A DNA stretch of 64,000 nt, taken from positions 62,001 to 126,000 of the forward strand of contig JBMNLV010000013.1 in the NCBI GenBank assembly GCA_050953005.1, written 5' to 3'. Shown here one piece after another: positions 49,847-58,900 of the stretch. Numbering within the stretch: the stretch's first letter is position 1; each line of letters begins with the position of its first letter. The notes below the pieces were generated by a model. That model did no database searches. It saw only the letters and a program-made list of their open reading frames with translations, and had not been told where the DNA came from. A program made the translations under genes and the position numbers. Source of the DNA: UBA6115 sp050953005 (GTDB lineage Bacteria > Bacillota > Clostridia > Christensenellales > Aristaeellaceae).

Positions 49847-51382
49847 TCAGCTTTGGCCGGGACTCGCGCCATTGTCCAGCTTCTCATCCATCTCCCGGAT
49901 CATGCTTTGCAAAATGGAGATCACATAGGCCCGGTTGCCGAGGCTTCCGGTGCCGCGCTTCCAGATCGTTTCATAGTGCTTTTGAAACTCCTGTATGAGC
50001 GCGCTGTGGCCGGAATGGCACATGATGGGCACATCGCCGTTCCAATCGTTGATGGCCACGCTCTGGTTTTCCTTTACATGCCAGCAGTTGCTGCTGTGCA
50101 GCTCGGGCAGGTCGTCAAGAATGCGCAGTGAAAAGTTCGGGAAACGGTTCAGATATTCGACATACCCCGCGAGAATATCGCGGCATCCCTGAAGATCCAG
50201 CTCATAGAACCCCGTGCCGAGGAAATATAACCCGGCCATGAGGCATTTTCCCTCGCTGACGATCGCCTTGAGGCGCTTCAGCGAGATGATTTCCCTGCAT
50301 GGCATTCCGTTTTCCAGCATATTCACAAAAGAGTCGTGGAAGCGGCGGTATTCATTGCACTTCCACGCGTATTCGCCGTCGTCCTGATTGTCTTTTCTGA
50401 GAACGCGCCAATACGCCTCAAGGGACATATACATGGGGTTGACGCTGTCCTTGACGACGCACAACGCTCCGGGAATGCAGTATTCGCAGTACAAAACCTC
50501 TATCATATTGCGGACATAGTCGTCATTATAAATGTTGAACATGGACTGGGAATAGCGGTAGGTCGCGTCGAAGCTCTGGCTCATCTCCCGCACAAAATCC
50601 GCATCGTCTACGAACATGCCGACGGGATGCGCCGACCCGACGGGGGTTTCCGTGACGATCGCGACTTCTCTGTTGCGGAAAATACAGAACATCTGCTCCG
50701 CCACATTCTGCGTCGAGCCGAAAAAAGTATAGAAACGCATCGTGCCGGATACCATTTCTCCCATATAAGTCTGGATAATTTTGTTGAGATGCCGCGTGTC
50801 CCCCGACACGCAGATCACGATGTTGACGCTGATTTTCCGGTCGGCAAGCGCCCCGTGGAGCATATCGGAAAACGCGGGATCAATGATAATGCGAAGCTTG
50901 TCGCTGGTGAGGAACAGGTCCACGGATTCATCCTGCGGCACGGCGCGGAATCCTTCGCTCAAGGCGGCGGCGATCGCCAAGGTTCCAAACTCAAGTCCCC
51001 TTTGCTTTTCAGCATTTTTTTCGTCCTCGGCGGCATCTTCCCATTCATCGGGTTCGGCTGGATCATCGGCCGGAACCCCTTTGTCCGAGGAAATCCATTG
51101 GATCAAATTGCGCTTCATCCCCAGGACAGACTGAATGTCCACCGGGAGTTTCGACACTTTGAACTGCTCCTTCAGCCATTCGATCCTATCGCTTGTGTCC
51201 GCCTTCAGCAGGAGAAATTCGGCGATGTCCTCCGCCTGCCAGCTGTCTTTTTTGAGTTTGCGGTTCCCGGAAATATAACGGCTGATCAGAGACGGATCAA
51301 TCCCTGTCGCTCTGGCGAGGTCAAGGTTTGACATCTGGAACCTCGAAAGGGCGGCCTTGAGATTTGAGCTTTCACCTGTCAT
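49847..51382 (-). CDS. Helix-turn-helix regulator with large unknown C-terminal domain
   Basis: The 511-residue cytoplasmic protein begins with a Cro/CI-type helix-turn-helix (about 7-55: NLDLARATGIDPSLISRYIS, then GNRKLKK). An acidic linker lies at about 98-122 (DDPAEPDEWEDAAEDEKNAE). The remaining 380 or so residues are of no family I recognise. They contain SVNIVICVSGDTRHLNKII, a cysteine-bearing EVLYCEYCIPGALCVVKD and a WHVKENQSVAINDWNGDVP stretch, and could be the sensing part. There is no membrane segment. Upstream lie a consensus promoter and two near-identical dyads, suggesting autoregulation. As the first gene on this strand before six secreted-protein genes, it is the likely regulator of the cluster. 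GAGGTGA precedes the start. Confidence 0.8.
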   Translation of the reverse strand: MTGESSNLKAALSRFQMSNLDLARATGIDPSLISRYISGNRKLKKDSWQAEDIAEFLLLKADTSDRIEWLKEQFKVSKLPVDIQSVLGMKRNLIQWISSDKGVPADDPAEPDEWEDAAEDEKNAEKQRGLEFGTLAIAAALSEGFRAVPQDESVDLFLTSDKLRIIIDPAFSDMLHGALADRKISVNIVICVSGDTRHLNKIIQTYMGEMVSGTMRFYTFFGSTQNVAEQMFCIFRNREVAIVTETPVGSAHPVGMFVDDADFVREMSQSFDATYRYSQSMFNIYNDDYVRNMIEVLYCEYCIPGALCVVKDSVNPMYMSLEAYWRVLRKDNQDDGEYAWKCNEYRRFHDSFVNMLENGMPCREIISLKRLKAIVSEGKCLMAGLYFLGTGFYELDLQGCRDILAGYVEYLNRFPNFSLRILDDLPELHSSNCWHVKENQSVAINDWNGDVPIMCHSGHSALIQEFQKHYETIWKRGTGSLGNRAYVISILQSMIREMDEKLDNGASPGQS

Positions 51383-51403
51383 TCGGATTCACCTCACACA
51401 AAT

Positions 51404-51438
51404 TGTCAATGACAAAATTAAACACAATGTCAATGACG
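51404..51438. promoter_or_regulatory. Two candidate operators in the leader of the cluster regulator gene
   Basis: TGTCAATGACA (51404-51414) is a perfect dyad around a central base. TGTCAATGACG (51428-51438) is a copy with one mismatch, spaced 24 bases centre to centre. A related half-site, TGTCAAT, overlaps the -35 box at 51464-51470. They lie between the promoter and the start codon, where a bound regulator could block transcription. I infer that the helix-turn-helix protein of this operon binds them. Confidence 0.6.
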
Positions 51439-51440
51439 GA

Positions 51441-51469
51441 ATTATAGAGCGTGAAAAATTATTTGTCAA
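51441..51469 (-). promoter_or_regulatory. Consensus sigma-70 promoter of the cluster regulator gene
   Basis: On the minus strand, TTGACA (51464-51469) and TATAAT (51441-51446) match the consensus at all positions, with 17 bases between them. The start codon of the regulator is 58 bases further on. The region is strongly AT-rich relative to the flanks. Confidence 0.85.
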
Positions 51470-51907
51470 TCCCTATGGAACGATTTTTCCGCATCGCGTG
51501 ATATTTGATGCCGGTTATGGTACACGCCAATCGGAATCGCAAATATCATGTCTTGCTATTGCAGGGGCCATTCCGTGATGGTAAAATTTCGGCATGGTTG
51601 GCGGATGAGTATGCGGATGATACACATTTTTACAAGGGAGCCGATGGCAATGACAGCGTATTTTTGAGCCTGGTGCCATGGCGGCGAAGACCGCATGAAT
51701 TACCGGACACCCGGAAAAATCCTTCGCGGAAGCGAATTGAAGAAGCCGGGCAGCGGCGGGCAATATCCAAGGAAAAGCGTGCGGGCAGCCGGCCATGGGA
51801 TATCACGCATGTGCATGCTTTCCCTGTAATTGTTCAATAAAAAAGCGATAATTTAAAGTTGTGGGGGAATGATACATGTTTAAGACAAAAGAAATGGCGT
51901 CTCTAAG
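51470..51907. other. Intergenic region without a supported gene
   Basis: These 438 bases lie upstream of the regulator gene. An open frame on the plus strand (51505-51840, 111 codons) has no ribosome binding site and an unusual composition, and I do not consider it a gene. GATATTTG (51508-51515) and CAAATATC (51541-51548) can form a hairpin with a loop of about 25 bases. I see no RNA gene or repeat. Confidence 0.4.
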
Positions 51908-52012
51908 GTCTTGATGCCGGGGGATGCCGTGTTTACCGGCGGCGGCGACACCCACTCGGTCGCGAATAACGGAAAGGGCCACGCCAGGATGCTGGCTGTT
52001 GTATTTGAATAG
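51908..52012 (+). pseudogene. Relic of a cupin-domain protein
   Basis: The frame reads VLMPGDAVFTGGGDTHSVAN and then NGKGHARMLAVVFE before TAG. This is the second half of a small cupin barrel, with the typical PGD, the histidine of the second motif and the final strands. No start codon, ribosome site or first half is present upstream, so only the 3' end of the gene survives. Confidence 0.6.
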
Positions 52013-52155
52013 TTTCCGGAGAAAACACATTGTTCATTCGTTCGTTAGCGTGAAAATGCGTTTTCATCCCTGTTTGTGTCGCTCTATGCGACATGAGTTT
52101 TGGTATTGCTTCCGATAGCAAGCAGGCGAACGCAGTTTACAGCTTCGAGAAATAA

Positions 52156-52188
52156 GGAACCCGCTAACCACTCCAGTGAGCGGGTTTC
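52156..52188 (+). terminator. Hairpin terminator-like structure upstream of the sugar transporter locus
   Basis: GGAACCCGCT (52156-52165) pairs with AGCGGGTTTC (52179-52188) over ten positions, with one G-T pair. TGTGATTTTATG follows. It would insulate the following operon from upstream transcription. Confidence 0.55.
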
Positions 52189-52373
52189 TGTGATTTTATG
52201 GTGGGGACTGTGTGTTTAATGGAACGCTTGGAAGATTACTCGGTAATAAAAGCCTGTATAAGTGAGGATTCGCTAAGCAACCGGGCGGAACGACATGGCG
52301 AGCGGAGCGCAAATCCGGGTTTGTGGACCGCTTCGGGTTTGGTACAGGATGGATATAAAAACGTTTTTATTGG

Positions 52374-52402
52374 TTGAAACAGACATGGAAACGTGGTAGA
52401 GT
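52374..52402 (+). promoter_or_regulatory. Candidate promoter of the carbohydrate ABC transporter locus
   Basis: TTGAAA (52374-52379) and TAGAGT (52397-52402) are separated by 17 bases, 33 bases before the first start codon. The start is preceded by AAGGAGG. Confidence 0.55.
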
Positions 52403-52435
52403 GAAAACGGCAAAACCAAAAAGGAGGGCACACAA

Positions 52436-54079
52436 ATGGAGCATATTCGAAAATCCCTGGTTCTGACCCTGATCCTTTGCCTCATGCTGGCGATGCTGCC
52501 GGTCATGGCGGAGGAAGCCCAGCCTTTCTACAAGACCCTGGATCCCAACACGGAAGGCAGCATCGACATCATGGTGTGGTCCGGCGACAGCACCTACTAT
52601 GAGGACATCGGCGCCAAGGAATGGGCGCCGGAGGACATGACCAGCCAGAACGTGGCGGCTGTCCATGCCCTCGCCAAGCAGTTCAAGCAGCTCTACCCGA
52701 AGGTCAAGGTCAACCTCTGGGCAAAGACCGATGACCCGCACGGCAACGACACCTCCTGGTACCAGGAGATGGAAAACTTCAAGGCCCAGCACGGCAAGCA
52801 CCCGGACATCTATGCCTCGACGGACCTGGCCGGCGATGTCAGCCTGGGCCTGGTAGCGGACCTGACCCCCTTCAAGGATGACCCGCTGTACCAGACCTTC
52901 AACCCCTCCATCATGGCCCTGATGAACTACTACGGCTTCCAGGCCGGCCTGCCTCAGTTCCTGCAGCCCTGGGGCGTATACATCAACAAGGAACTGGCTG
53001 AGAACAACAACATCGATGTTCCGGAACCCAACTGGACCATCGATGACTATACAGCCTTTGTGAACAGCGCCGACAACAAGACCTTCTGGGGCGCGATGGA
53101 TACGCCGCTGAGCTTTATCGCCACCGGCACCACCGCCATCAATTACCGCCTGAACAAGTACGACGGCGAGGGTGACTATGTGGACCTGGCCAGCGACGAG
53201 GTCGCGAAGACCCTGTCCTATGTGCCCGAGTGGGCCAAGAGCAGCGTCTGGGCGCAATTTGGCCTGGGCAACGTGCCGCAGGAAATCATGGATGACGGCT
53301 GGTGGTGGGGCTTCCGCTTCTTCTGCCGCAACTACATCCTGACCCTGGATGGCGACCCCTGGATGATCGGCGCTGCCTCCGGCGGCAAGAACGAGGACGG
53401 CACCTGGAAGGTGAACGCAGTCGAATCCGGCGACTGGGACATCTACCCGCGCCCGGCTACGGAGTTCCGCGGCAACACCATGGGCATCGTGATTGACCCG
53501 ATGGCCATCCACAACTACGCCATGGACGACAACGACCCCGCCTGGAGCGAGGAGGAGATCGCAAAGCTGCAGCTGGCTTATGCTTTCGGTTCCTTCTGGT
53601 GCGGCGCTACCGAGGGCATGAAGGCCCGCGCGGAGATGATTTACTCCGATAACGGCGCCCCGCGCAGCGCCCTGAACGATTCCCTGCCGCTGGTCACCGG
53701 CCCGGCCTTTGACGAGCAGATGGCTATCTGGGGCAGCACCAAGGAGCACGCCCGCTACCTGGACAAGGACCTGATGCCCGGCTTCCAGTATGTGCTGGAG
53801 TTGTGGGAGAAGGGCGAGATGTGGGACATTTCCGACAAGACCTACCTCTACCACATCATCGAGGACGGCACCCGCGTCAACAACCTGCGCGAGTGGCTCA
53901 GCGCCACCAACGCAGAGGTTCTTGGCGTGGGCACCACGGACGCCAACTGGCTGGACACCGTCAAGGCCAAGCTGGGCGACTGGAACGAGACGATCAACGC
54001 GCGCTTTGTGAAGGCCGAGGGCAAATTAAAGGAAGGCCTGATGAAGTACTACGGCCTGACCGAAGAGGAATTGAAGTAA
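52436..54079 (+). CDS. Extracellular solute-binding protein, carbohydrate type (SBP family 1)
   Basis: The 547-residue exported protein has a signal peptide ending in VMA (about residue 25) and no lipobox. The mature part resembles sugar-binding proteins of the MalE/LplA class. It opens with GSIDIMVWSGDSTYY, has FKAQHGKHPDIYASTDLAGD in lobe one, an aromatic-rich DDGWWWGFRFFCRNYILTLD stretch that could stack on sugars, and ENNNIDVPEPNWTIDDY, the typical phrase of this family. The absence of a lipid anchor means it is probably free or bound through the permease. The stop is followed after 42 bases by the next gene. It could work with the permeases at 57058 and 57996. Confidence 0.88.
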   Translation: MEHIRKSLVLTLILCLMLAMLPVMAEEAQPFYKTLDPNTEGSIDIMVWSGDSTYYEDIGAKEWAPEDMTSQNVAAVHALAKQFKQLYPKVKVNLWAKTDDPHGNDTSWYQEMENFKAQHGKHPDIYASTDLAGDVSLGLVADLTPFKDDPLYQTFNPSIMALMNYYGFQAGLPQFLQPWGVYINKELAENNNIDVPEPNWTIDDYTAFVNSADNKTFWGAMDTPLSFIATGTTAINYRLNKYDGEGDYVDLASDEVAKTLSYVPEWAKSSVWAQFGLGNVPQEIMDDGWWWGFRFFCRNYILTLDGDPWMIGAASGGKNEDGTWKVNAVESGDWDIYPRPATEFRGNTMGIVIDPMAIHNYAMDDNDPAWSEEEIAKLQLAYAFGSFWCGATEGMKARAEMIYSDNGAPRSALNDSLPLVTGPAFDEQMAIWGSTKEHARYLDKDLMPGFQYVLELWEKGEMWDISDKTYLYHIIEDGTRVNNLREWLSATNAEVLGVGTTDANWLDTVKAKLGDWNETINARFVKAEGKLKEGLMKYYGLTEEELK

Positions 54080-54121
54080 TACTGATTCCAACCTGACCGA
54101 TAACCGATGAACGGAGGGGCC

Positions 54122-57061
54122 ATGCTGAAGAACCTGCTGTGTTTGGCGATGGCCCTCTCCGTTCTGTTTTCGTCTGTTCAGCCGCTTTCCGCCGCCGCGG
54201 AGCAGGCTGTGACCGAAGAGCAGGCCCTGGCGGCCTACCGGCTGCTGCGCGGCGAGCTGCACAGCGAACAGACCACCTATCTGGACTACCTGATGGACGC
54301 GCCCCAGCCCCCGGGAGGGGGGAGCAGCCTGGCCTGGCCCGGAGCAGAGGGCCAAACGCTGCCGCTGCAGGGCGGCGGGACAGCCGCCTACAGGCTCACG
54401 GCGGAGCGCGCCGGCTGGTACTGGCTGCTCCTGGACTATCGGCCCCGGGGCGACACCATGTCGGACTTCAGCCTGTCCCTGCGTGTCAACGGCCAGCGGC
54501 CTTATGAGGAATTGGACAGCCTGCTCCTGCCCCTGTACTGGACGGACGGCGAGGAAGGCTTCCCAAGGGACAGCTACGGGGACGAATCGGCTCCCCGCCA
54601 GAAGCGCCTGGACCACTGGCGCAGCCAGGCCATCACCAGCGCGCGGCGTGACACCGCGAATCCCTTGCTTATCCCGCTCCGGGAGGGGGAAAATACCCTG
54701 GAGTTTACCAGCACAGGTCCCGACGGGCTGGAACTGGGGCGGATTGAGGCGCGCGCGCCGGTGACCGGTTTGCCGGATTACCGGGGCTACGCGGCCGCAA
54801 AAGCCGGCACGCCCCCGGGCCGGGGCCTGATCGCCGTGAATGCTGTCGACTACCTTGAAAAGAATGACCTGCGCGTCGTTTACCACAGCGTGAACGATCC
54901 GGGGCTCACCCCCCATGAGGCCGGGCGCAAGCTGATCAATACCCTGGCCCTGGGCGGGGCGGGGGAAATGGCCCAGGTGCAGGGCGCGGGGACGGAGATC
55001 ACCTACGAGCTGCAGGTGGACACGGCGGGCCGCTACGCGATCGCGCTGAACTACCGGAGCGACAAGCCCGAGTACGACACCTTCCTGTCCTTCCTGCTGG
55101 ACGGCGAGGCGCTGTTTAATGAATGCCTGAACTATCCCCTGGCCTCGACCCGCGGCCGGTTTGACCTGCATACCCTGGGCAGCGCGGGCCGGCCCTATCT
55201 GTTCTACCTGGATGAGGGCAGGCACACCCTCACTGTCCGGGTGGAGATTGAGCCGGTCGCCAGGGCTTTGCGCTATGCCCGGCTGATGTCCGCCCATGTG
55301 ATGGATTTTTATCTGCGTATCATCCAGCTGGCCGGTTCCCAGCGTGACCGCAACCGCACCTGGAAGATGACCCGCTACCTGCCCCGCATCGCGGATTACC
55401 TGGACGCCTACCAAACCCTCGCGCTGTACCTGCGTCAGACGGCTGCCCTTCACGCGGGTTCCTCCGGCGCGGTCCTTGGTGAAGTGGACAAGATGCTGCG
55501 CTTTATAAAGGAGATGCGGCGCTATCCGGACGACATCGCCCTGTACACGGCGCAGCTGACCGGGCCGGACAACTCCCTTCTGGTCTACCTGAGCCGCTTT
55601 TCAAGCCAGCTGTCGGCCAACGCCTTGAGCCTGGACATGTTTTACCTCCTGGGCGAAGGGCAGGAGGCGCCGCGGAAAGGCGGGGGGATGGAGAGGGTCG
55701 GCAATTGGTTCAGCACCCTGCTGCACACCTTTACAACGGACAAATACCGCCAGAAGGCCGGTGAGGGAGAGGAACTGACCGTCTGGGTCAACCGCGCGCT
55801 CTCCCATGTGGATCTGCTGCAAAAGCTGGTTGATACGGATTTTACGAAGAAGACCGGCATCAAGGTCAAACTGTCCGCGATGACGGACGCCGGCCGGCTG
55901 ACCCTGGCCGCCGCCGCGGGTACGACCCCGGATGTCGCTTTGGGCCTTTCTTCCTATATGCCCTTTGACCTTGCTTCCCGCGGCGCGCTGCTGGACCTGA
56001 CGCAGTTCCCGGATTTCTGGCAGGTCGCTTCCCGGATGCCCGCCGGCGCCTTTGTGCCTTATCTGTTTAACGAGGGTGTCTACGCGGTGCCCGAAACGCT
56101 GGACTTTGCCTGCCTGGTCTACCGCAAGGACATCTTTGACCGCTTTGGCTTAACGCCGCCCGATACCTGGGAGGAGGTTATTGCCCTGCTGCCGGAGCTG
56201 CAGCGCCACGGGATGAACTTTTTCCACAACATCTCCCAGGGCGTGGGCTACAAGTGGTTTTATCAGACAACGCCCCTGATCTATCAGCACGGCGGCGCCT
56301 TGTATACGCAGGACGGCCTGCGTACCGCGATCGACCAGGCGGAGGCCATCAGCGGCATCCAGGCGCTGGGCAACCTGTTTATCGCCTATTCCCTGTCCAA
56401 GCAGGTCACCAGCTTCTTTGACGCTTTCCGTTATGCGGTGCAGCCGGTCGGCATCATCGACGCCGCCACCTACATCCTTCTGCTGAACGGCGCGCCGGAA
56501 TTGCAGGGGCGCTGGGCGCTGGCCCCCTACCCCGGGACGCCCCGGGCGGACGGCAGCGTGTCGCGCTGGTTTGTCGCCAACGGCCAGGGCGGGATTGTCT
56601 TTCGGGATACCAGGAAACCGGACGCGGCCTGGGCTTTCCTCAAGTGGTGGCTGTCGCGGGAGACGCAGGTCACCTACAGCTTCCTGCTGAAATCCACCTA
56701 CGGCAGCGCCTTCCTGTGGCTGCCTTCCAACCTCACGGCGCTGTCGGATGCGCCCATCGCGCGGGCGGACCTGGACATCATCCTGGACAGCGCTGTCTGG
56801 CTGCGCGACGTGCCGCGCACTCCGGGCCAGTACCTGCTGGAACGCTCCCTGTCCGATATCTGGAACGCGATGGTGACGCGCGGGGTCTCGGCCCAGGTAG
56901 CGGTGGACGAAAAGGCGGTGCTGATCAACCGCGAGATTCGCAAAAAGATGACGGAGCTTGGCTTTTACAACCAGGCGGGCGAGATGGTCCGCCCCTATGT
57001 GATCCGCGATATCGACTGGGTGCGGCAGCAGATGGCGCCCTATCTGCAGGAGGAACCATGA
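54122..57061 (+). CDS. Solute-binding protein fused to N-terminal sugar-binding-like modules
   Basis: The 979-residue exported protein is unusual. After a signal peptide (about 1-25), two beta-sandwich-like modules follow (about 55-215 and 260-390). Each has the kind of strand pattern and WYWLLLDYRPRG or YAIALNYRSDKPEYDTF phrase seen in carbohydrate-binding modules. A helical linker runs from about 390 to 540, and then a complete SBP family 1 domain (about 545-960: ELTVWVNRALSHVDLLQKLV, DVALGLSSYMPFDLASRGAL, LTPPDTWEEV). So it may bind a long sugar chain through the modules and pass pieces to the ABC permease. I chose the ATG at 54122 because CGGAGGGG is just before it. Its 3' end overlaps the permease start as ATGA. 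Confidence 0.85.
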   Translation: MLKNLLCLAMALSVLFSSVQPLSAAAEQAVTEEQALAAYRLLRGELHSEQTTYLDYLMDAPQPPGGGSSLAWPGAEGQTLPLQGGGTAAYRLTAERAGWYWLLLDYRPRGDTMSDFSLSLRVNGQRPYEELDSLLLPLYWTDGEEGFPRDSYGDESAPRQKRLDHWRSQAITSARRDTANPLLIPLREGENTLEFTSTGPDGLELGRIEARAPVTGLPDYRGYAAAKAGTPPGRGLIAVNAVDYLEKNDLRVVYHSVNDPGLTPHEAGRKLINTLALGGAGEMAQVQGAGTEITYELQVDTAGRYAIALNYRSDKPEYDTFLSFLLDGEALFNECLNYPLASTRGRFDLHTLGSAGRPYLFYLDEGRHTLTVRVEIEPVARALRYARLMSAHVMDFYLRIIQLAGSQRDRNRTWKMTRYLPRIADYLDAYQTLALYLRQTAALHAGSSGAVLGEVDKMLRFIKEMRRYPDDIALYTAQLTGPDNSLLVYLSRFSSQLSANALSLDMFYLLGEGQEAPRKGGGMERVGNWFSTLLHTFTTDKYRQKAGEGEELTVWVNRALSHVDLLQKLVDTDFTKKTGIKVKLSAMTDAGRLTLAAAAGTTPDVALGLSSYMPFDLASRGALLDLTQFPDFWQVASRMPAGAFVPYLFNEGVYAVPETLDFACLVYRKDIFDRFGLTPPDTWEEVIALLPELQRHGMNFFHNISQGVGYKWFYQTTPLIYQHGGALYTQDGLRTAIDQAEAISGIQALGNLFIAYSLSKQVTSFFDAFRYAVQPVGIIDAATYILLLNGAPELQGRWALAPYPGTPRADGSVSRWFVANGQGGIVFRDTRKPDAAWAFLKWWLSRETQVTYSFLLKSTYGSAFLWLPSNLTALSDAPIARADLDIILDSAVWLRDVPRTPGQYLLERSLSDIWNAMVTRGVSAQVAVDEKAVLINREIRKKMTELGFYNQAGEMVRPYVIRDIDWVRQQMAPYLQEEP

Positions 57062-57999
57062 CCAAGAAACGGACACCGCCGCGCTTCCGCGTGAGCGCCA
57101 GGGCCAGGCGCGACGGCCTGATGTCGGGCCTCTTGCTGATGCCCTACGCGCTGCCCTTTACTATGTTCATCCTGGTGCCGGTGGTCGTGGCGGCGCTCTT
57201 GTCCTTTACCTTCTTTGATGTCATCAACCGCCCGGTGTTTACAGGTTTTTTGAATTACATCACCGTGTTTACGCAGGACACGGTCTTCATGAAAAACGTC
57301 CTGCCCAATACCTTCCTGTACGCGCTTGTGGTTGGGCCGGGCGGCTACGCGCTGTCCTTCCTGGTGGCCTGGATGCTGACCCAGCTGCAGCGCCTGCCGC
57401 GCACCATCCTGGCGCTGTGCATCTACACGCCCTCAATGCTGGGCAGCGTGTTCATCGGCGTGGTCTGGCGCGCGATTTTTTCCGGCGACCAGTCGGGCTT
57501 TGTCAACTATCTCCTCCTGGAATTGGGGCTGACCGACCAGCCGATCCAGTTCCTGCTGACGCGCGACTACTTCATGCTGATCATGATCATCGTCTCCCTC
57601 TGGTCGGCGATGGGCATCGGCTTTCTGGCCATGATCTCCGGCATCCTCAACGTCAACGAGGAGCTGTATGAGGCCGCTTATGTGGACGGCCTGCGCAACC
57701 GCTTCCAGGAGATCATCTACATCACCATCCCCTCCATGAAGCCCCAGATGCTCTTCGGCGCGGTGATGGCCATCGTCAACGCCTTCAACATGGGCTGGAT
57801 TGGCGTGACCCTGGCCGGCGCCAACCCGACGCCCGAGTACGCGGGGCAATTGATCACCAACCATATCGACGATTACGGCTTCATCCGCTATGAGATGGGC
57901 TACGCGGCGGCGCTGTCGGTGATTTTGCTGCTTGTAGTCTATCTGTTCAACCGCCTGGCCTACCGTTTCTTTGGTGAAAAAGAGGAGGCTCCGGCATGA
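57058..57999 (+). CDS. Carbohydrate ABC transporter permease (LplB/MalF type)
   Basis: The 313-residue membrane protein has six predicted helices. The EAA loop, VNEELYEAAYVDGLRNRFQE then ITIPSMKPQM, is the ATPase docking site. It starts with a positively charged segment and the first helix at about 22-45. The ATG at 57058 overlaps the stop of the fused binding protein, and AGGAGG is directly upstream. No ATPase gene for this family is in the window; sugar importers of this class often use a shared MsmK-type ATPase encoded elsewhere. Confidence 0.93.
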   Translation: MTKKRTPPRFRVSARARRDGLMSGLLLMPYALPFTMFILVPVVVAALLSFTFFDVINRPVFTGFLNYITVFTQDTVFMKNVLPNTFLYALVVGPGGYALSFLVAWMLTQLQRLPRTILALCIYTPSMLGSVFIGVVWRAIFSGDQSGFVNYLLLELGLTDQPIQFLLTRDYFMLIMIIVSLWSAMGIGFLAMISGILNVNEELYEAAYVDGLRNRFQEIIYITIPSMKPQMLFGAVMAIVNAFNMGWIGVTLAGANPTPEYAGQLITNHIDDYGFIRYEMGYAAALSVILLLVVYLFNRLAYRFFGEKEEAPA

Positions 58000-58892
58000 G
58001 ACATCCTGTCAGGAAGCCCCGGCGCAGCGCCTACTCCGGCTCCCGCATCAACCCGAAGCATTTTTCGGCCGGGCAGATCAAGTTCTACCTGCTGCTCCTG
58101 CCGCTGGCCGCCTTCATGGTGATTCCGGTCATCATGATCGTGAACCGCGCCTTCATGTCCCTGGGCGAGCTGCATGCCTTCCCGCCGCGCATCCTGGCCA
58201 GCCGCTTTACCCTGGACAATTTCAGGGCGCTGTTTCAGCTGTCCTCCACCACCGGGGTGCCCATGTCACGCTACCTGTTCAACTCTGTCGTCATTACGGC
58301 GCTGACTGTTGTGATAAACCTTCTGATCTCGGTTTCAAGCGCCTATGTCCTTTCCAAGAAGCGCTTCAGGCTCAAGGAGAAGCTTTTTTCCATCAACCAG
58401 CTGGCGCTGATGTTCGTGCCGACGGCCGTAGCGGTGCCGCGCTATATTGTCATTGTCAATTCCGGCATGCTCAACACCATCTGGGCCCATGTCCTGCCGC
58501 TGGTCGCCATGCCGGTGGTGCTGTTTCTGATCAAGCAGTTCACGGACCAGATCCCGGACGCGCTGATTGAGGCCGCGGTGATTGACGGAGCGGGGGACCT
58601 GAGCATTATCCGCCGGATCATCATCCCGCTTATCCGCCCGGCGCTCGCGACCGCCGTGGTGCTGAGCTTCCAGCTGGTCTGGGGGACGGTGGAGGCCTCC
58701 AATAACTTCATCACCGACGACAGCCTGCGCACCCTGGCGTTTTACCTGAACGCCATCTCAACCAACAACGCGGTCTCCGCGGCCGGCATGACGGCGGCGG
58801 CCTCTCTGATTCTTTTCCTGCCCAACCTGCTCATCTTCATCGTCATGCAGTCCAAGGTGATGAATACCATGAGCCATTCGGGCATTAAGTAG
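57996..58892 (+). CDS. Carbohydrate ABC transporter permease (MalG/LplC type)
   Basis: The 298-residue partner permease has six helices. The EAA-type loop reads IPDALIEAAVIDGAGDLSII, then RRIIIPLIRP. The N-terminus is long and basic. Its ATG overlaps the stop of the previous permease by four bases (ATGA), so the two subunits are translationally coupled. With the MalF-type subunit it would form the channel for the sugar bound by the two binding proteins. Confidence 0.93.
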   Translation: MRHPVRKPRRSAYSGSRINPKHFSAGQIKFYLLLLPLAAFMVIPVIMIVNRAFMSLGELHAFPPRILASRFTLDNFRALFQLSSTTGVPMSRYLFNSVVITALTVVINLLISVSSAYVLSKKRFRLKEKLFSINQLALMFVPTAVAVPRYIVIVNSGMLNTIWAHVLPLVAMPVVLFLIKQFTDQIPDALIEAAVIDGAGDLSIIRRIIIPLIRPALATAVVLSFQLVWGTVEASNNFITDDSLRTLAFYLNAISTNNAVSAAGMTAAASLILFLPNLLIFIVMQSKVMNTMSHSGIK

Positions 58893-58900
58893 GTGGCGCG

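Noticed and set aside
51505..51840. A 111-codon plus-strand frame upstream of the regulator gene
   Set aside because: There is no ribosome site, the composition is Arg/Pro-rich in an atypical way, and nothing recognisable is present.
54078..54091. AATACTGATTCCAA as a third copy of the 156-bp repeat
   Set aside because: Only 14 bases match and the rest of the element is absent. It is too short to call a copy, though it is mentioned as a lead.
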